From assembly GCA_034008185.1 (NCBI GenBank), contig CM067082.1:84877684-84941683 (forward strand): DNA of 64,000 nucleotides. The letters run 5' to 3'. Below, in pieces: positions 34,501 to 49,500 of the stretch. This DNA is from Gorsachius magnificus. Its lineage: Eukaryota; Chordata; Aves; Pelecaniformes; Ardeidae. Each line of letters starts with the position of its first letter. Position 1 is the stretch's first letter. The position numbers and the translations under genes were made by a program. The notes under the pieces are model-generated. The model had not been told where the DNA came from, ran no database searches, and saw only the letters and a program-made list of their open reading frames with translations.

Positions 34501-37500
34501 CAAAGGCAATGATGTCTAAGCTGAAATAGCCAAAAAGAGGGATCCCAAAGCCCAGTATTCCCTCTCCAAAGCAGTTCTTGCATGACTGGATACAACATGG
34601 AGAACGCAGCTGGAGAAGACTTGAGTGACTTACTGGGAAAATCTTGAGGCATAATGCAATCCAAAGCTTTAGGATGGCACGTCAACTCAGGATTCTATGT
34701 TTCTCGAGAAACGGATCAAGTATGTGGGATCAAGTATGAGGGACAAAGCCTTACAACAGCATTTCTACTCAAGACTGCCACTCCAAAACATTTTCACTGG
34801 CTAAGTTCTAACAAATCATGGCACTTACATCTGCCTGGGGGCACAAGCAGCTTCACATAAATGAACTCCGAGAGGACAAATGAGATGTTAGGCCGTGTGC
34901 ACAGGAGGCCTTGCTATTGCACAATGAAGGAGCACTTATCAGAGATTGAACAGATTCAGTCAGATGGTTAGGGCTGGATTGACAACACCCCAATCTTCTC
35001 ATACACCCATCTCTTCTCTTTCTCTCTAGAAAATCTGGCCAACAGCTCAGCTCCAAGCACCAGTGAATTCACTTCAATGGTCTAGCACAAGTTCTGGTTA
35101 AACACTTCAATGCTTTGGTTTGAAAAATATCTGCGAACGAGCATAACACCTTTGCAAAGTACTAAATATAGCTAGCAGTGAACTCCATTCACTCAGTTTT
35201 ATTCACCCTTCCTTACTGCTGACACTTGGTCTGCTGAAACACTGTCAAGTATGTTTAAAGGAATTCATGAAAACAAGAAAAGAAATAGTCAAGCTGAGAA
35301 TTGGTGCTGCTCTGTAGGACCATGGCCCCTCCTCACCCTGAGTCAAAGAAAAGGAGAAATGTACTCCTCTACAGCCCTATGTTATCGGGGTCACTGCTGG
35401 CTGTGGCAGACACAGTTGCCTAAACTCATTGTCAAAGTTATGGTACAAACCATATTTACATGAAAACTAAGACTGAGGACCAGTTAGCTGCATGGCAAGT
35501 GCCAGACACAAAGAAAAATGACAAATCTTACATTAACCACAAAACAGTTGATTATCATCTGTAACAGGAAAGCACTTGACAAATGTGTTGATTTGCAGCC
35601 TATTTGTTGGACTGAACAGTTCCTTCAAGACAATTTATTACATGATATCTGGCTTTTGCATCTCCCAGCTTAAAGCTGGGTCCTGAACTGCATCATCTTC
35701 ACAGTGGGAAAACACCACAGGAAGAACCACTGGTACGGTGCCCCTACCAGCATGTTGTAAAAGTTATCTAAACTTACACATTACCAAGTTGGATAATCCA
35801 AATCTAGGCTGAGGGCAGAGTTATGATATCAGATCTACATGTTCATTCGTTGCTAGTCAGTCTTCTACGAACAATATAAAGGTTAAAAGGAAAGCATCCA
35901 AGTCAGACAGGAAGAAGCATCTTGATGTGGCTTTCCTTTGGCAATGTAAATGCAACAAAGATCCACCTAAATTTCTTTTTTTAATAGGTTATCTGGCTTC
36001 TGTATTGTCACCACTACAGCCTGACCATTGGAGGTTAGTTCCGTAGAAACATATAGCCTAAGACAATTAGCTGGAACAGGACAGGAAGGGGAGATTTGAT
36101 TTCTACAGAAATAACTTTTTAGCAACAGGTTCTATAGGAGATGACATTTCTGGAGAAGTCAATGGCCCACGGTAAAATTCTCACAGTCCAGGGAAAACAC
36201 TCATTTAGCACACAGGAAGCATCTCGAGTCTCAGAAGCAACTACTTGATTCCTGTGCTCGATAGGGCAGAACATAGGAGTAGAAGCAAGCTTTTGAGCCA
36301 CTTTAGTGAACACCCGCATGTTAACAGGGGAATTCCAGCTGTATTTCCCTAGCAATTCATTCCTCTGAGGAAGGCAACTCCACTAAACAAGCTTACTAGG
36401 AGTAAATGCACATAACAAACACCAGAAACCAGAAGTTTCCCTTACAAAAGCTGAGCTGAAGTGAATTAAGAGCTCACAGTCCCAAAATTCAATGGGTAAA
36501 GGCTTTCAGTTGGACCTTATCAACCTGCCAGCAGTTGCAAAGTAGCAGCAAAGCTTCTGAAAAACTTGCTGTTGGGAGAGAAAGACAAGAGAGCAGTGTG
36601 TTTCTGGTCAGTTGTGCCTGACAACTATTGCTAAGAAAACACAAGGACCTGCCATATAGGATGCTGCTTTTTCTTTTTCCTGACACCACCAGAATCCCTG
36701 AGTAGATACATAAAGATGATGCAGAGGGACCAATTCCCTTTCCCGTTCCCCAGCTACCCCTCCCTCTGCAGAGGGCACATGCAGTACAGTTAACCGCTCC
36801 TAGATAAGATTGTGTCAAATCCTCACAGACTGAACAAAGACAGCTTCCTCTTGCTCTCAGAAGATTGCATGTGCAAAGCAAGCACCATTGCTATTTGTGA
36901 GCCTCATGATTTGATTTTACTTGAAGTTCTGGACTGTTTAAAGCAAAAAAGAAAAATCGGTTACTCATCAAGTTTTATTTTAAGTGATAAAATGTATCAG
37001 TATTAGAAGTAATGACGTTTGCTTGCAACCACCTGATACCAAAGCAAGTATTTTAGATGCCTGCTGCATAACAGAAACAATACTCATGCAAATATTGTAT
37101 TTTCTTACTCAAGCTTTAAGAGCTTTTGTACTGCGCCAGACAGCTCAAGCACCGGAGGTGGTTTTTCAATCTAACTCCTTCATATTTAACAGTGAGGGAG
37201 AGGCTGAATTGTACATTGATTAACGTTCATCACAAACGCCATCCTTTCTATATCCATTCCCAAGTGATCCAGATCTCTATTAACAAAGGAAGCAGCTTTG
37301 CAAAACATTTTCAGAAATGCTACAGATCTCAGAATACCAACAATTAATGACATCTCTCTAATCTCTTTTTTTTTTCCTCTTCCCCAAATTATTTTTTTAC
37401 ATTTATTTTTATTTAAGTATTAAGGCTAAAAAAGTTGTCCATGACAAAGGCAATTAGCTGTCTTGAAATTTAGGGGCTTGGGGTGGTTTTTGGTGGGGGG

Positions 37501-40500
37501 TGGGTGTGGAGGTTTGTTTGTGTGGTGAGGTTTTTTGGTTTTTTTCCCCTTCCCGTAAAATCACGACAGAAATGCAGAATGAAAAGGCAAATCACCACAC
37601 ATCAAATGCCACACTGGAATCTTTCTAGGGTACGAGAAACACGTACTCTAAAAATATCCCCCGAAAGCATGAGCCGGAATATTGCTGTGATGTGAGAGAA
37701 AAGCCGTGTTGCATTTCCTTCCGTACCTACCAGGCCTCTTTCAACTACTTGTTTCTCTACAAAACGAGGTAGCAGGATGTGGCTGAAACCCCCCTCGCTG
37801 CTCCCCAACATAAACAGTGAGCTCTAGAAGAAAGAGTTGGTCACCATCCAAGTTGTCTTACAAAACCTGTTTTGATTTCTCTTTGGAATCAACACTTGCT
37901 ACGCTCAATGGTTCAAAACGTTAAAACCAAGGGCAAGTCAATTAGTGTTTCATGAACGTTAGCAGAGATGAGAAAGAGTGAGGCTGGGGCACCCTACTTT
38001 CAGTACATATATCCTCAAGGCAAGAGTCATCACAGGGCAGAAACTCCCCACCATGCCAGCCTACTGCTAAGGGCAACGGGGCTTTCTAAGGCAGGTTCAA
38101 GAACCCAGAGTAAATAGTTGCAGGGGTAGTTTGCACACTGGGACTTTATCTTGAAGGCTCACTCTGAGGAATTTACTTCAACCCTTGAAGCACCAGGCTT
38201 CATACCTCTTTCAAGTATTTTCTTCTCATTAATGGCTGGAGATAGTGCTAGCTAAAACGAACAGCCAAGCAAAAATATTTACAAAAACAATGGCTAGAAT
38301 AAACTAGGATTAAATTAGGAGTGTCCTCACTAAGGAATTCCTGAAGTTTAAGGCCACAAATGAAAAAGAGTGTTTACATACTGAGCCTCCTACAAAGCCT
38401 TACACACAAAAAGCAGGGTCCGAACCAAAGTGGCTGGAATAAAGTGTTACTGTGTTTTCTTAATGGATTAAAAACCACAGCTGTGTAATACTTGTGAGAG
38501 ATCAGAATCAGATCTTTCAGCTCTTTGTAAGACAGACGCCATGTTACTAAGGAATTTCTGGGGGGTTGTGATTTATTTTTAAAGAAAACTTACAAGTTCT
38601 GTGAGGGCGAGTCAGCAGCAGGAATGCACAGATACTTCACTCCCTGTGTAAAGAAGCAAAAAGGCATGAGAAGAAAATATCCACATTAAATACATTTATC
38701 TACCACTGTGCAAGTCCTGCCCTAGACTGGTGCAGTTCTATTGACTTTGAGAAAGGTACACCATTATTCAGACAAGCAGAGATCATTTCTAGGAAGCCAG
38801 ATTTTAAAACACTGTTTTCACACCTGCTTTGTTGCTAAGACACCAGCACATACCTTAGTCATGCTTATCCCAAGGCCCAACAGCAAGCTTTTTAAAATAG
38901 AAGCATCTTTACTAAAAAGGTGTAAACCCCTCTATCAAAATCTCATTATTCTTACATTTCTAGAAAAACTAAGTTGCATCTTCTCCTGCCTTTCCCTTTC
39001 TCTGAACAGATGCTTCAATCTAACATTGTGATAAGCAATTTCTTTTGATCCCAAGCAATCATTTTTCTTTACATAGTTGATAAACCAAACAAAATGCATT
39101 TCAGAGGAGAAACATGTTTGTGGCATGAGTTTTGTTTTTTATTTTTTGGAAACTTCAAGAAGGACAACCATAAAACTCATACTTTTCTTCCACAACGTTA
39201 GCCTCACTTTCTTAGTCAGCTATCGTAATAAGTTACAAGATCAATTAGGGAAGTTAGATAACAATTTCTGATGCATTAAAAATGTTACTGGGTATATTTA
39301 AAACAACACTATAATCATACACTACTGCTTTGCATCGTCAACGCTCATTTTAACTGTCATTTTATTTTCAAAGCTTGTTTTGCTCCTGCGACTGTTAAGA
39401 AAAAGAACACTTCTGAAAGCATATTTAGCTAACTTCTCAAATAGGACTTCCAAGAATATACGTTGCAGCTCAGACACACAAAAACTAAATCACTCACTGG
39501 AAGTCTTTTGACTTACCTCAGATGCAGAGTCATGCATTTTTCAGACGTACTTGTAAAGATAAAGATTCACAAGAAAAGGTCCACCATAAAATGCACCTTA
39601 GTTTATCTTTCTGTAACAATGCAAACCCCTGTAATAATCCTGCATGTTCAACACCACACATGGGAAGTCACACATTTATGTATAAGAGATCCTTTGCCAA
39701 TAAGGTGGAACACAACATGCATCTACAAGGCATTTCATTTGCCAGCTGGAGGTCGGTGGTGAAAATGTCATTGCTCAGCTGTAGTGGCTACCTGAGGCAG
39801 CATCTTCTCCAACACCACCATTGCTTTGCTGGCTCAGAAACCCCTCTTTAATTTCCCCTACACGCACTTTGTTACTTGACTTGCCATCTTACACCAAAGA
39901 GCAATCCCTTTTATAAAAGGGCCTGACCCCTGGCACCACGATACACCATCACGCTAATCCTCTGCAAGGTGCATGAACTCCACCACTGTGTCAGAAAAGA
40001 TGTGGCGATGCCTCACCCCCATCTCTTCACCACCGCTTACACGTGGCACCAGCCATTTTCCCAACCCACCAGAACCCCTTCAGCCAGCATCCTCCTCACA
40101 ACCACACAGATTTGAGAGCCTGCCCTGTCCCCCACCTTGCTTTACCAGACTTCCTAGCCCTAACAGGCTGCCCCAGTGTGCCGCAACCAGAGCAGAGATT
40201 CTGCTGTCTATGGCCTTCTGGTTAGGGGAAGGCAGAGTAAGAGAGGGGAAGGCTCTGCAAACAGTGCTAAGCATGAAGATGGAAACATGGCAGTGCCTGA
40301 TGAGGAAGAAGGCACCATCAGGACAAGACCAAGCCAGTGACAGCACGTGGCATTCTGCGTGAGAGCCGCATGGCAAAATGTGACTGAGGGTAGAGAGAAT
40401 GAGAATGAAGTCATTTTGCAAACCAAAGCAGCTTGCTGCCAGAGTCAACAGCATCAACAAGTAACTGTATCAGGAGAAGGGATGCCTGCTGTGGGAAACC

Positions 40501-43500
40501 AGGATGGCTCCACAGCCATGAGCTGATCCGCAACAGCTTGCACAGATACACTGATTTAGAAAGACGATGTAGCGTTAATAGATATATTGATAGGCAGCTG
40601 AGCCAAGGATGATAGCTATATTGTGACAGATTAATTACGATAATAAGCATCTTCTATGACGCATCTGAGAGTTTATCTCAGACATTAGTATCACTTCAAG
40701 TGAGTCACTCCAGTAGAACAAGGGCCTGTGACCTGAAAGTAAATTTACATGCTATTCTTTGCCCCACACCTCTAGATAACTCCATGCCACTAACTCTGCA
40801 CCACCAAGGGAAAAAAATCAGGAAGAAAACTGAAGATAGGAGAGGTGTTAACTCCAGAGCACACTATACGCCAGAAGGTTTGCTCCTTCAGCATGCACTG
40901 ACGCAAGTTGTTCCACAGATTTCAGAAGCTACGGCACATGCTGAGTGCTTTTCACCGGTCGGGTGCAGAGGGGCTTTCAGATCATGTTCACTTTAAAAGC
41001 AGAAGTAGCACCAGCACAAGTTTAAGAGCCACAATGTTCTTTTTTTGTCATGGCTGGCTAGTTCCCACTACCGCAAGCAAGCATGAAACTAGCCTATGAG
41101 AGACCGCACAGGGTACTGAATGGCTCATCCAGAGCCTGATCCTGGAGGTCTTCAGCGCTTACAATTTCCAGTGAAGCCCACAGCACTCTTTTCACTACTG
41201 TGCTTGCAAATACTCAGCATCAGCCTATTAGCCTTATTAATATAGCTTCTCAGACAGGAGATGGTTAAAGTTACTGGAATTTGGTATTTTGACCCATGCG
41301 TGTCACTTGCATGGTGGTTTTGGAAGGCTGTGGTGATGAACTCCTCCCTATGAGGAAATAATCACATGCTCAACTCAGAAATAGTTAGAGGTGGGATTTC
41401 AAAAGTACTGTGCCCTAACCTGACTCCCACAAAAACCAACAGTGAAACTCTCAGTGACTTTGACCCAAACAGTTTGGCCAGAGTTGGTAACTCCTGAGGA
41501 TCCCACCCTACCATCAAGTTTTGCTTCTCTTGGTTGAAATAACAATGATAATAATAGGATCAAAGTTATCATTCATCATTAACTGGATACCCAATATACA
41601 AGGACAACACAAGAGTGTATGGGGCAGGTATTCATAAATGAGACTTCAAGTGATTTTCTGTGTAGATACTCATATGTTGATTGCTGGAATTATCTTTTCC
41701 TCACATACGCTGGATAGACTTTCTTTTTTAAACATATTGGCAGTAGCAAGATTCTTAATTACTGAACCCTGCTGTCTGTGACCATTTAAAAAAAAAAAAA
41801 CACAACAAAAAAAAACCTACCCAGGATCATAATATTATTTGTATATTTGTGCCCAAAGACACTTGTTGTCCTTCCTGTGCACATACCCTGCAGATAACAT
41901 CTAAGAACTGTCCCAAAGGGACCTTTCAAAGCAGAACAGTTTATGCCAACAGAACAAGTAAATACCTGCAACGTTTTAGATGGGGTACTAGCATGCAAGA
42001 AAGATAGACACCGCTATTTTATTACTTAGCAGTTTGTTTGCCATTCTGAAACTGCAAAACGTAAGAGGTAAGAAGGCAACAATCACTGCTGAAACAGCAA
42101 CTAGAAGAGAGCAAGCTAAATCAAAAGATTGTTGAAGAGTCAAGCAGACCAGCTCCTAGTGAAATTTCAACAAGCTCCAAATCAGTACCTAGCCTGCAGT
42201 TTCATTAAACAAACATGAATCTTGTTGCAAATGCAATATCCAAAGTTGAACCAAATTGCACATTAATAAAGATGGGAAGACAAAATACAAATTTGTTGTC
42301 AACTGTGTGGAAGTCTTTATTTATAAATTTATTTTTAAATGAACTCTTGTTTTGTTCCCTAGGAATGACAGTTCTCAAAATTATTCAGTGAGGAAGGACA
42401 GAACAACTCAGAACAGGTATTATACCACTTCACCTACACACACTAAATTAGGTGCCACGGAATAGCTAACTCATCCCAAAACATGGTATTTGTTCAAAGC
42501 AAAGAGAAAAGCTTGCAATTATAAAAACTGATGAAGAGAGAAGTATTCTTTTAAATCCTACAGGAAGTAATACATCCACTTTATTTATTGAATGCTGCTG
42601 CTAATATATTGCTATTCAAACATTGCTTCAGCTGACAGCTGTCAGTCATGTTTTATGTCTCCAAACAAGCTTTTTCTCAGGTGACCCACTTAAAAAAAAA
42701 AATGTCAACAAAAAACCCATCACCAAACCTCAGCCCAACCTTTTTAATTAAACAGAAGTTACGTATGGTCTCAGGTAATAAAACATTCCATACATAGGGA
42801 ATGCATTCAAACCCAAGCTCCTAGGTCAACGAGATGCTGAACGCAGCCTTCTTTTGCTCATTTTGATTCACTACTACTTTCCACTTGTTACTTTTAAATC
42901 ATTGCTCACTTGCCTTTCTCCATCAATCACCTTTACTACCAAACACCCCTACCCTCCAACACATGCACTTCTCTAAACTTTATCCTTATTATTCACATGA
43001 TGATCCTAACTGATGCTCTCATCAAATAAAAGCAGCACTCCATTTCTTTTGTGTATTTAACCTATTAATATTACCTCCAAAAAAATCAGTAAAATAAAAT
43101 ATAATTTACTTTTCTGTTTTCTGTTTCAGCAGAGTAACCACCAAAACTAGATTTCTGTCTCTCTTAGGCCCTGAAACTAAATGCTACAGTTAAACCGATA
43201 CAGTGAGAGCTAACAAAACTAGAGCAAGTATTCTGATTTCAAGATTGTCAAAGTTGAAACAAGCGAGAGTTAAGTAAAATTTCTAAAATTCACTGTTATT
43301 TGAGAAACAGTGACAACACTTACACAATTTCATCACAGTTTCTAGAACTAAGTTCTGCTGCAGTGAACATTGAGGTATAAAACCAAAAAAAGTTTAGGCG
43401 CATACATATATGCAGAGGTTTTACACTACCGTTAATAAGGTATTCACGGAATTGCAGTAATTTTCAAATTTCTAATTCTTGTAGAGATCAATCTACTAAG

Positions 43501-46500
43501 ACTGGAAACTGAAGAGTTATCTCACATTTGGAAAGGTCAGTAATACTATAGAACAACACCTTCCTAATATCATTCTATTTTAAAAAATAATATCTTTTTT
43601 AAAAATGATAATGAAATCTTTGTTATTAAATTCAGTATTTCATGAAATGCTCAGGAAACTTAACAGTTTAGTTCTTAAGGAACACTGTTTCTATTCTACT
43701 TACCTATAATCTAGTTTAAAAACTCCAGCTTCATTTTAACTGAACTTGTAAAAACTGGCATTTGGGGTTTTTTTAGTAGAACACGTAGAATTTTGCAGTA
43801 GCGAAATGACACATCTATAGGTGCTACATGTCAGATAATGGGTCAGCAACTGAGAATAGGATCTCTAAAGAGCATACACAAATTTAATCGCACAATACCA
43901 AGAATAATTTCAACTCCCAACAGGATAAGGTGCAAAGAACAGTACTGTGAGGCAAATGCAGCACCTATATGGATGTTTGCTCCTTTGTAATGGTCAAAGA
44001 GGTTCTGAAGTCATTAAGAACGATGCTCAGTTTGATTACACCCTAAATCATTCTAACATACAGTTTATCCATGAAAGAAAACTGTCCAGTGATTTTTATA
44101 TAAAACTGAGTACTCTAGCAAAACACTATGTATGAGAATAAGAGGAAGAACTGAAAATGCTACTCATTATTTCACGTTTAGCGGGTTTTCCAAGTAGTAT
44201 TTTATACAGATGTTCTTCAGAACATTGTCCCTGCCACTGCTACACATACAACATTTCTGAGGTTCTAGTTAGCACTGGAAACCTGAATCTAGAGCTTCAG
44301 ATGTTAAAAGGCGAGGACAGGGGGAAAGAACCTCAAATTACAAAATTTCTATTCTCCAAGGGCAGGGGGGAGGGGAGAGAGAGTTGTAAAATAAATAAAA
44401 AATTTTAAAAGAGCAGGATTATTTTTGGCATTAAACCTCTCTATTTAAATTTATGTAAAGATACCATCAACGACTTCCAAGAAATTTTTTTTAAACCTAA
44501 ACCCCTAAACTTAAATTTGTGAACCCAGATGCAAATAGAAAACCTCCAGCACCTGGCAAGTTCTTTCAGGTTAGTCAAAAACCATGTGTTAATTTGAGTC
44601 GTCACATCAACAGATGAGGGCAGGAGGACTTATTTTTGTTTAGGGGCATTTCAGCAAAAAAGCTAAAGTAGGAAACAGCCATCAGAAAGCTTCCTCAAGC
44701 CAAACAAGAGTTTATCAAGGGTTTTGTCCAGTAATGCACCAAACTGAACCCACTAAACTGAAAACCGTTCAACCGTTTCTTTGTCCTTTCAGTTACTTTC
44801 TGTAGCAATCACCATTGGTGCCGATTTTATTAATGACTCAGAAAATACATTTGTGTTTCAGCAAAAAACAACCACTAATTGACTTTAGTGAACAACACAC
44901 TCAGGTTTGGTTTTGAAAAATATTATAAATGAAATTGAAATTACATGAACAATATGAACAACAGAAAGCGGGATGGTCCTGCAATAGAATTTATACATTT
45001 GGTTTGTGTTATCTTTAATACTATATTGGTTTTTACAAGTCATGGGGTTTTTTTGCAATGTTTGTTCATGGTTTTCTTGGGAAGTGGTCTCAGTGACACT
45101 TTTCAAAAGTCCGTATCATTAAGGCTGGAATGTGCCAATCACAAATATAAAGTGTCCTGTTAAAGTCCTCCTTCCCCATCTTCCCTCTCCATCACACTTT
45201 CAAGAGGGAAACATTGAAGAGTTAAGGATTTTACTTTACTTGCACGAAGAGCTGCACGTATTATTTCTAATTCTAACCCTGAATTCCAGTTCTAACCTGG
45301 CTCATCTGAAGGAACGCAGAGTGGGAGAAAACGCTACTGAGTTTCTACTAAATTGTGGTTTATCTCCTTTAAGAGAAACCAAGAATATTTACAGGACTAC
45401 ATACTTCAGCAGAGAGGAAAGACATTGTTAGTCTGCCTTGACTAGAGGACATACTCAAGCCCCCAGGCATGCCAGGGCGTATCTAACAGCTGAGCACTAC
45501 CCATCACACTTGGTCCCTGAACCCTCCAGGGGACCTCTGAGTACTACAATAAAACAATATATACCACCTGCCTCTTTCTTTCAGGGAATGCCGGAACATG
45601 ATCACTATACCTCTGGAATATGCTCACATTACAAGCATGGATTAACACTCCCCACATCATTTCCTCTGCACAGAGGGGGTCAGAGCATTTGCTCTGTTAT
45701 CGTCAACACTATATTCAAGCGCTGAGAAACACCACGCATTAATGGATCTAAACATCTCTTGTGCAAATAGCTCGCCACTGAAAGCTTCAAACGGTCCTCA
45801 TCCTCTCCTCCTGCCATCTGCCGCTACAGGAACGTGTTTCGCCTGACACAGCTACCATGTGCTGAGCAATTCAAACAGTGAACTAATTTAGTGTATTGCC
45901 AGAGCAGCCAAGGGTACCTCATGATGAAGGCCCAGCCTGACTCACTTTAAAAGACGGTTTGTGGAAGTCTCTTGGAGGCTTCTTAGTGGGCTACCAAAGT
46001 AATCTTTGAAAAATTAGTCAGAGCTCCCAACTTCACAGGCAGAGCCAAAGCCAGACAGGGCATTACTTCAAACTAGAGAGAATCTTCTGGTGCCGCTACA
46101 CCTGAAAGAAAAATGGTAGCTGTTTTGCTCAGCGTGGTCTTCTGAAACATCTCATGAGGGGAAACCCTTACCATGAAAAAACAGTGAAACACCATAGAAG
46201 AAAGTTAAGTTTTTTATTAGAAGAAGTGCTTGTACACTTCCTCTTGATGATAGCATAAAGGCTGAAAATTGACAGCCTCCAGCACTGGTGATATAAGAGC
46301 TTAGTGCTCTAGATGAAAACGCAACAGTCTGACTTTACTAAATTATTAATTTGCAGAGCTGATCTTTACACAACAGGAATGACCTTGTGATATGCAACTC
46401 TGATTTTGAAGGCTGTCTTGCCATCTCCCTCTTCAATAGTTCCCATAAGTCTTTGGGCTGGATACCAAAGACAGCAGAGCCCGTGCAGAGAACATGTTGC

Positions 46501-49500
46501 TCAGCCATACCCAGCAGGGACTTATCTCATCATGTCATCAAGACACAACTTTCATATATGAATGGCCTCCTACAGCTCAAGACTTCTGTATGCTATCCAA
46601 CACCATAACATGGTTTTAATAGACTGGAAGTTCTCACTGGCTGAGCAGCATCTGTCCAGAATTGACATATGCTTTTTTCTACAAAAAACCAAACAAAAAA
46701 CCCCAAAAAACCCACCCAAAAACCCCCACCAGCAGGGCTGATTGGTTTCCCAATATTTCCCTCTTTAGTTATTTTGCGTTGAGCAGTGATATGCTTCAGA
46801 GTCCAGACAAATCCTTTCTGGGCTGGTGTTTGTGTGAGGATATTCCTTTGGATTACAGAACCAACGACTACAGAATCAAACTAAGGCAGCTTTCAGCACT
46901 TCCAGAGCTATCAGCCAGGGGAACTGGGACACAACACAGGAACTGTTTATTTTGTTTTAGCACAGGGTAATCCCTGTTACACACACGTACAAAAAAATGA
47001 AGTCAGTCCCAAACGTGCAACCATGAGAGAAAGAAAAAAGTTTTCGCAAGTTTCCAGAATTGGAAAACTACAAGGAGATGATGCTATTCCCCTTCAAAAC
47101 TTCAGTAAAAGCTCTCCCCATAGTAAACCTTATCACATTAAGTGCTAACAGCAGATATGGTAGGTTTCTATAGCAAAACCCAAAATATCTGCAAAAATAC
47201 TATCCACAAACTATGCTAAGCAGATGACTTGCATTGTGCCAGAGCTGCCAGTTCAGTTCCTCTATAGCTTAGTTCGCTTTCCTTTTCTAAAAAACTGCAC
47301 ATGTATAGTCTAAAAATCATCTGTAAACATGCAAGACTATCATGCCCAGCTAAAACTGCTTTAGGGTTTACAATATCCAGCCAGGCTTAAAAAACACAAA
47401 ACGATATTCCAGATTGTAATGCAAGCTGATATGAATTCATTAACTATACGAGGTCTGCAGGCTATGACCATTTGATGTTAGAAACATTTCTGGTTTTGAT
47501 AGGTATTCAGTTATTTAGCTCTTCACTTTCCTCCAAAGGTCTGGGTTTACCAGCCAGTCAGACACTTTTTTTCTTCTTTAATTCATAAACTTGATCCAGC
47601 ACTTCCTCTTGTGATTTCCCCAGCTGCTACTTTCTCATCCTTATAGCCTTATAAAACAGGTATATCACAGCATTCAGGAGAGACAAATCTGGTGCAGAGA
47701 AGTTATACAGCTTCTTCGTAGCATCCTTATTTTTCTACAACTTCTATTCCTCACACTTACTCGTTCTGTTCCAGTTACAGCATCTTTTTGTTGCCTGTAT
47801 TCTATTCATGCATTTGACTGTTTACTCAGGGAGTATGAAAGATTATTCTAAAAGATCAGCAGACTTTTTTAACTGTGCTCTTCCCTTTCAGTTCAGCTTC
47901 TTAGATACTGAGTATTTGAAACCCTATTTCTACTCTGATTAAAATTTTAAGATTTGCAAGAAAAAAAAAAATTGAAAATTCTTTATAAGATGACCTGGCC
48001 TGTGAAGTTTTTATTTTCAAAGATACAGTTCATTTAAGTTGTGCTAGGTGCACAAGCTAACAGTTTAGTTCAGTCAGCAATTAGCTCTTCTCCACTTTCC
48101 CCACCCCTCCACCCACCTACCATATCAACACTTATTAAGGTAGTTGTAGTCATCAGTTCAGGAAAAAGGGTAGGAAAACCACTGCTCTGGAATTAGCATG
48201 TACAAGATTATATTGTTGATGGCATTAGAATTAAAAAAAAAAAGCAATAGATAACTGTCCTCTGTACGTGCTCTGGTTAACTATGAATGGGGAGGGAAAC
48301 CCATAACCTATACAGCTAATATTTTAAGAAATTAGAGAAAAAGAAGAGTGAATGTTTCATAGGCATCACAGAGTATTTTCTCAGCAACCAGAAAACACTA
48401 TTGCAACATTCAAAAAATATCATTGAGTGCTTTAAGATCACTCTTTTTGTTTGAAGAAGAAATCCCACAATCAATAAGGCTTGAAACAGAACCATCTGAT
48501 ACATGAGTATCTCAGGGACACAAACCAGCTAATCACATGAAATGAAGATGCCTAAAACTTAGGACAGCTTTGGCACTGAGCAGGGAGATGACAATACTCC
48601 CCCAACGTAAAAAATTGTGCATGTTTTGTTGGGATTTCATTTACTTACGCTTCATCAAATGACTTTAATTGAAACTATCACATATACTGATACACTCTTT
48701 CCTCATCTGAAAAAAACAACACACTAAAAATAAAAACAAAACAAATATTCTGTAGCAACAGAAAACAAAGAAAACTGACATGCATATAGAAGCGGCACAC
48801 ATGCAAAAGCCTACTCTTAATGCAATTTGTCATAACCAGAGTGAACAGTGGAAAACTTTTGTGGCAGAGGACAGTACAGGAATGCCCAGGTAAACTCTTG
48901 CTGATTTAAGATCTACATTACTGTGATCATTACGATGTCTCCAAGATGACTGCAGCATACAGAGCTTCCTGCGATGCAGCAGCGGTCAGTCTGACAATGA
49001 TAATGCTATAAATAAATTAATGCCGAAGGACTCCACAGCCACAGGCAGCTGGTAACAGGATTCATACATTACTAGATCAAACTTCTGGTGCAGGTCAAGA
49101 GCAACGGCAAAATTACTAGTAACTGACAAATGTGTGGTGGACCGTGTGAAAGAAGCTGGTAGTTTCAATCCATTTCCTGATTGATGGACAGGTGTCTATA
49201 ATGCACACAACAGTCACCACAACTGGCACCTCATAGCATCACAGATGGACCAAGGACTGTGAAATGCTCTGACTGTAAAGTGCAAAGCTCAGAGACCTCT
49301 GTAACCCAGCCTTACTTGAATCAACCTCCACACAAAAATGGAACATGCGAGAAAATCCACCGTTGCCTCAGGCAATATATTTCAGCAATTACTTACCCTC
49401 ACAGTTAGAGCCTTGCTTAGTCCCAGTCTGAATCTCTGTGACATCGTTTGTCAGCCATGCTGTTTTCTAAGGTGGATTCTCTGCATGGGGACCCACGGAC

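Larger units (their letters stand above)
33162..38593 (-). other. DUSP22 intron 4
   Basis: The intron is 5.4 kb. It holds a 14-bp tandem duplication at 34713-34740 and a G/T-rich tract at 37471-37552. No other gene is seen. Confidence 0.85.

Noticed and set aside
41100..41500. Sequence resembling old palindromic amniote repeats
   Set aside because: Phrases such as GATTTCAAAAGTACTGTGCC recall ancient dispersed repeats, but I could not name a family or set borders. A library search is needed to call it.
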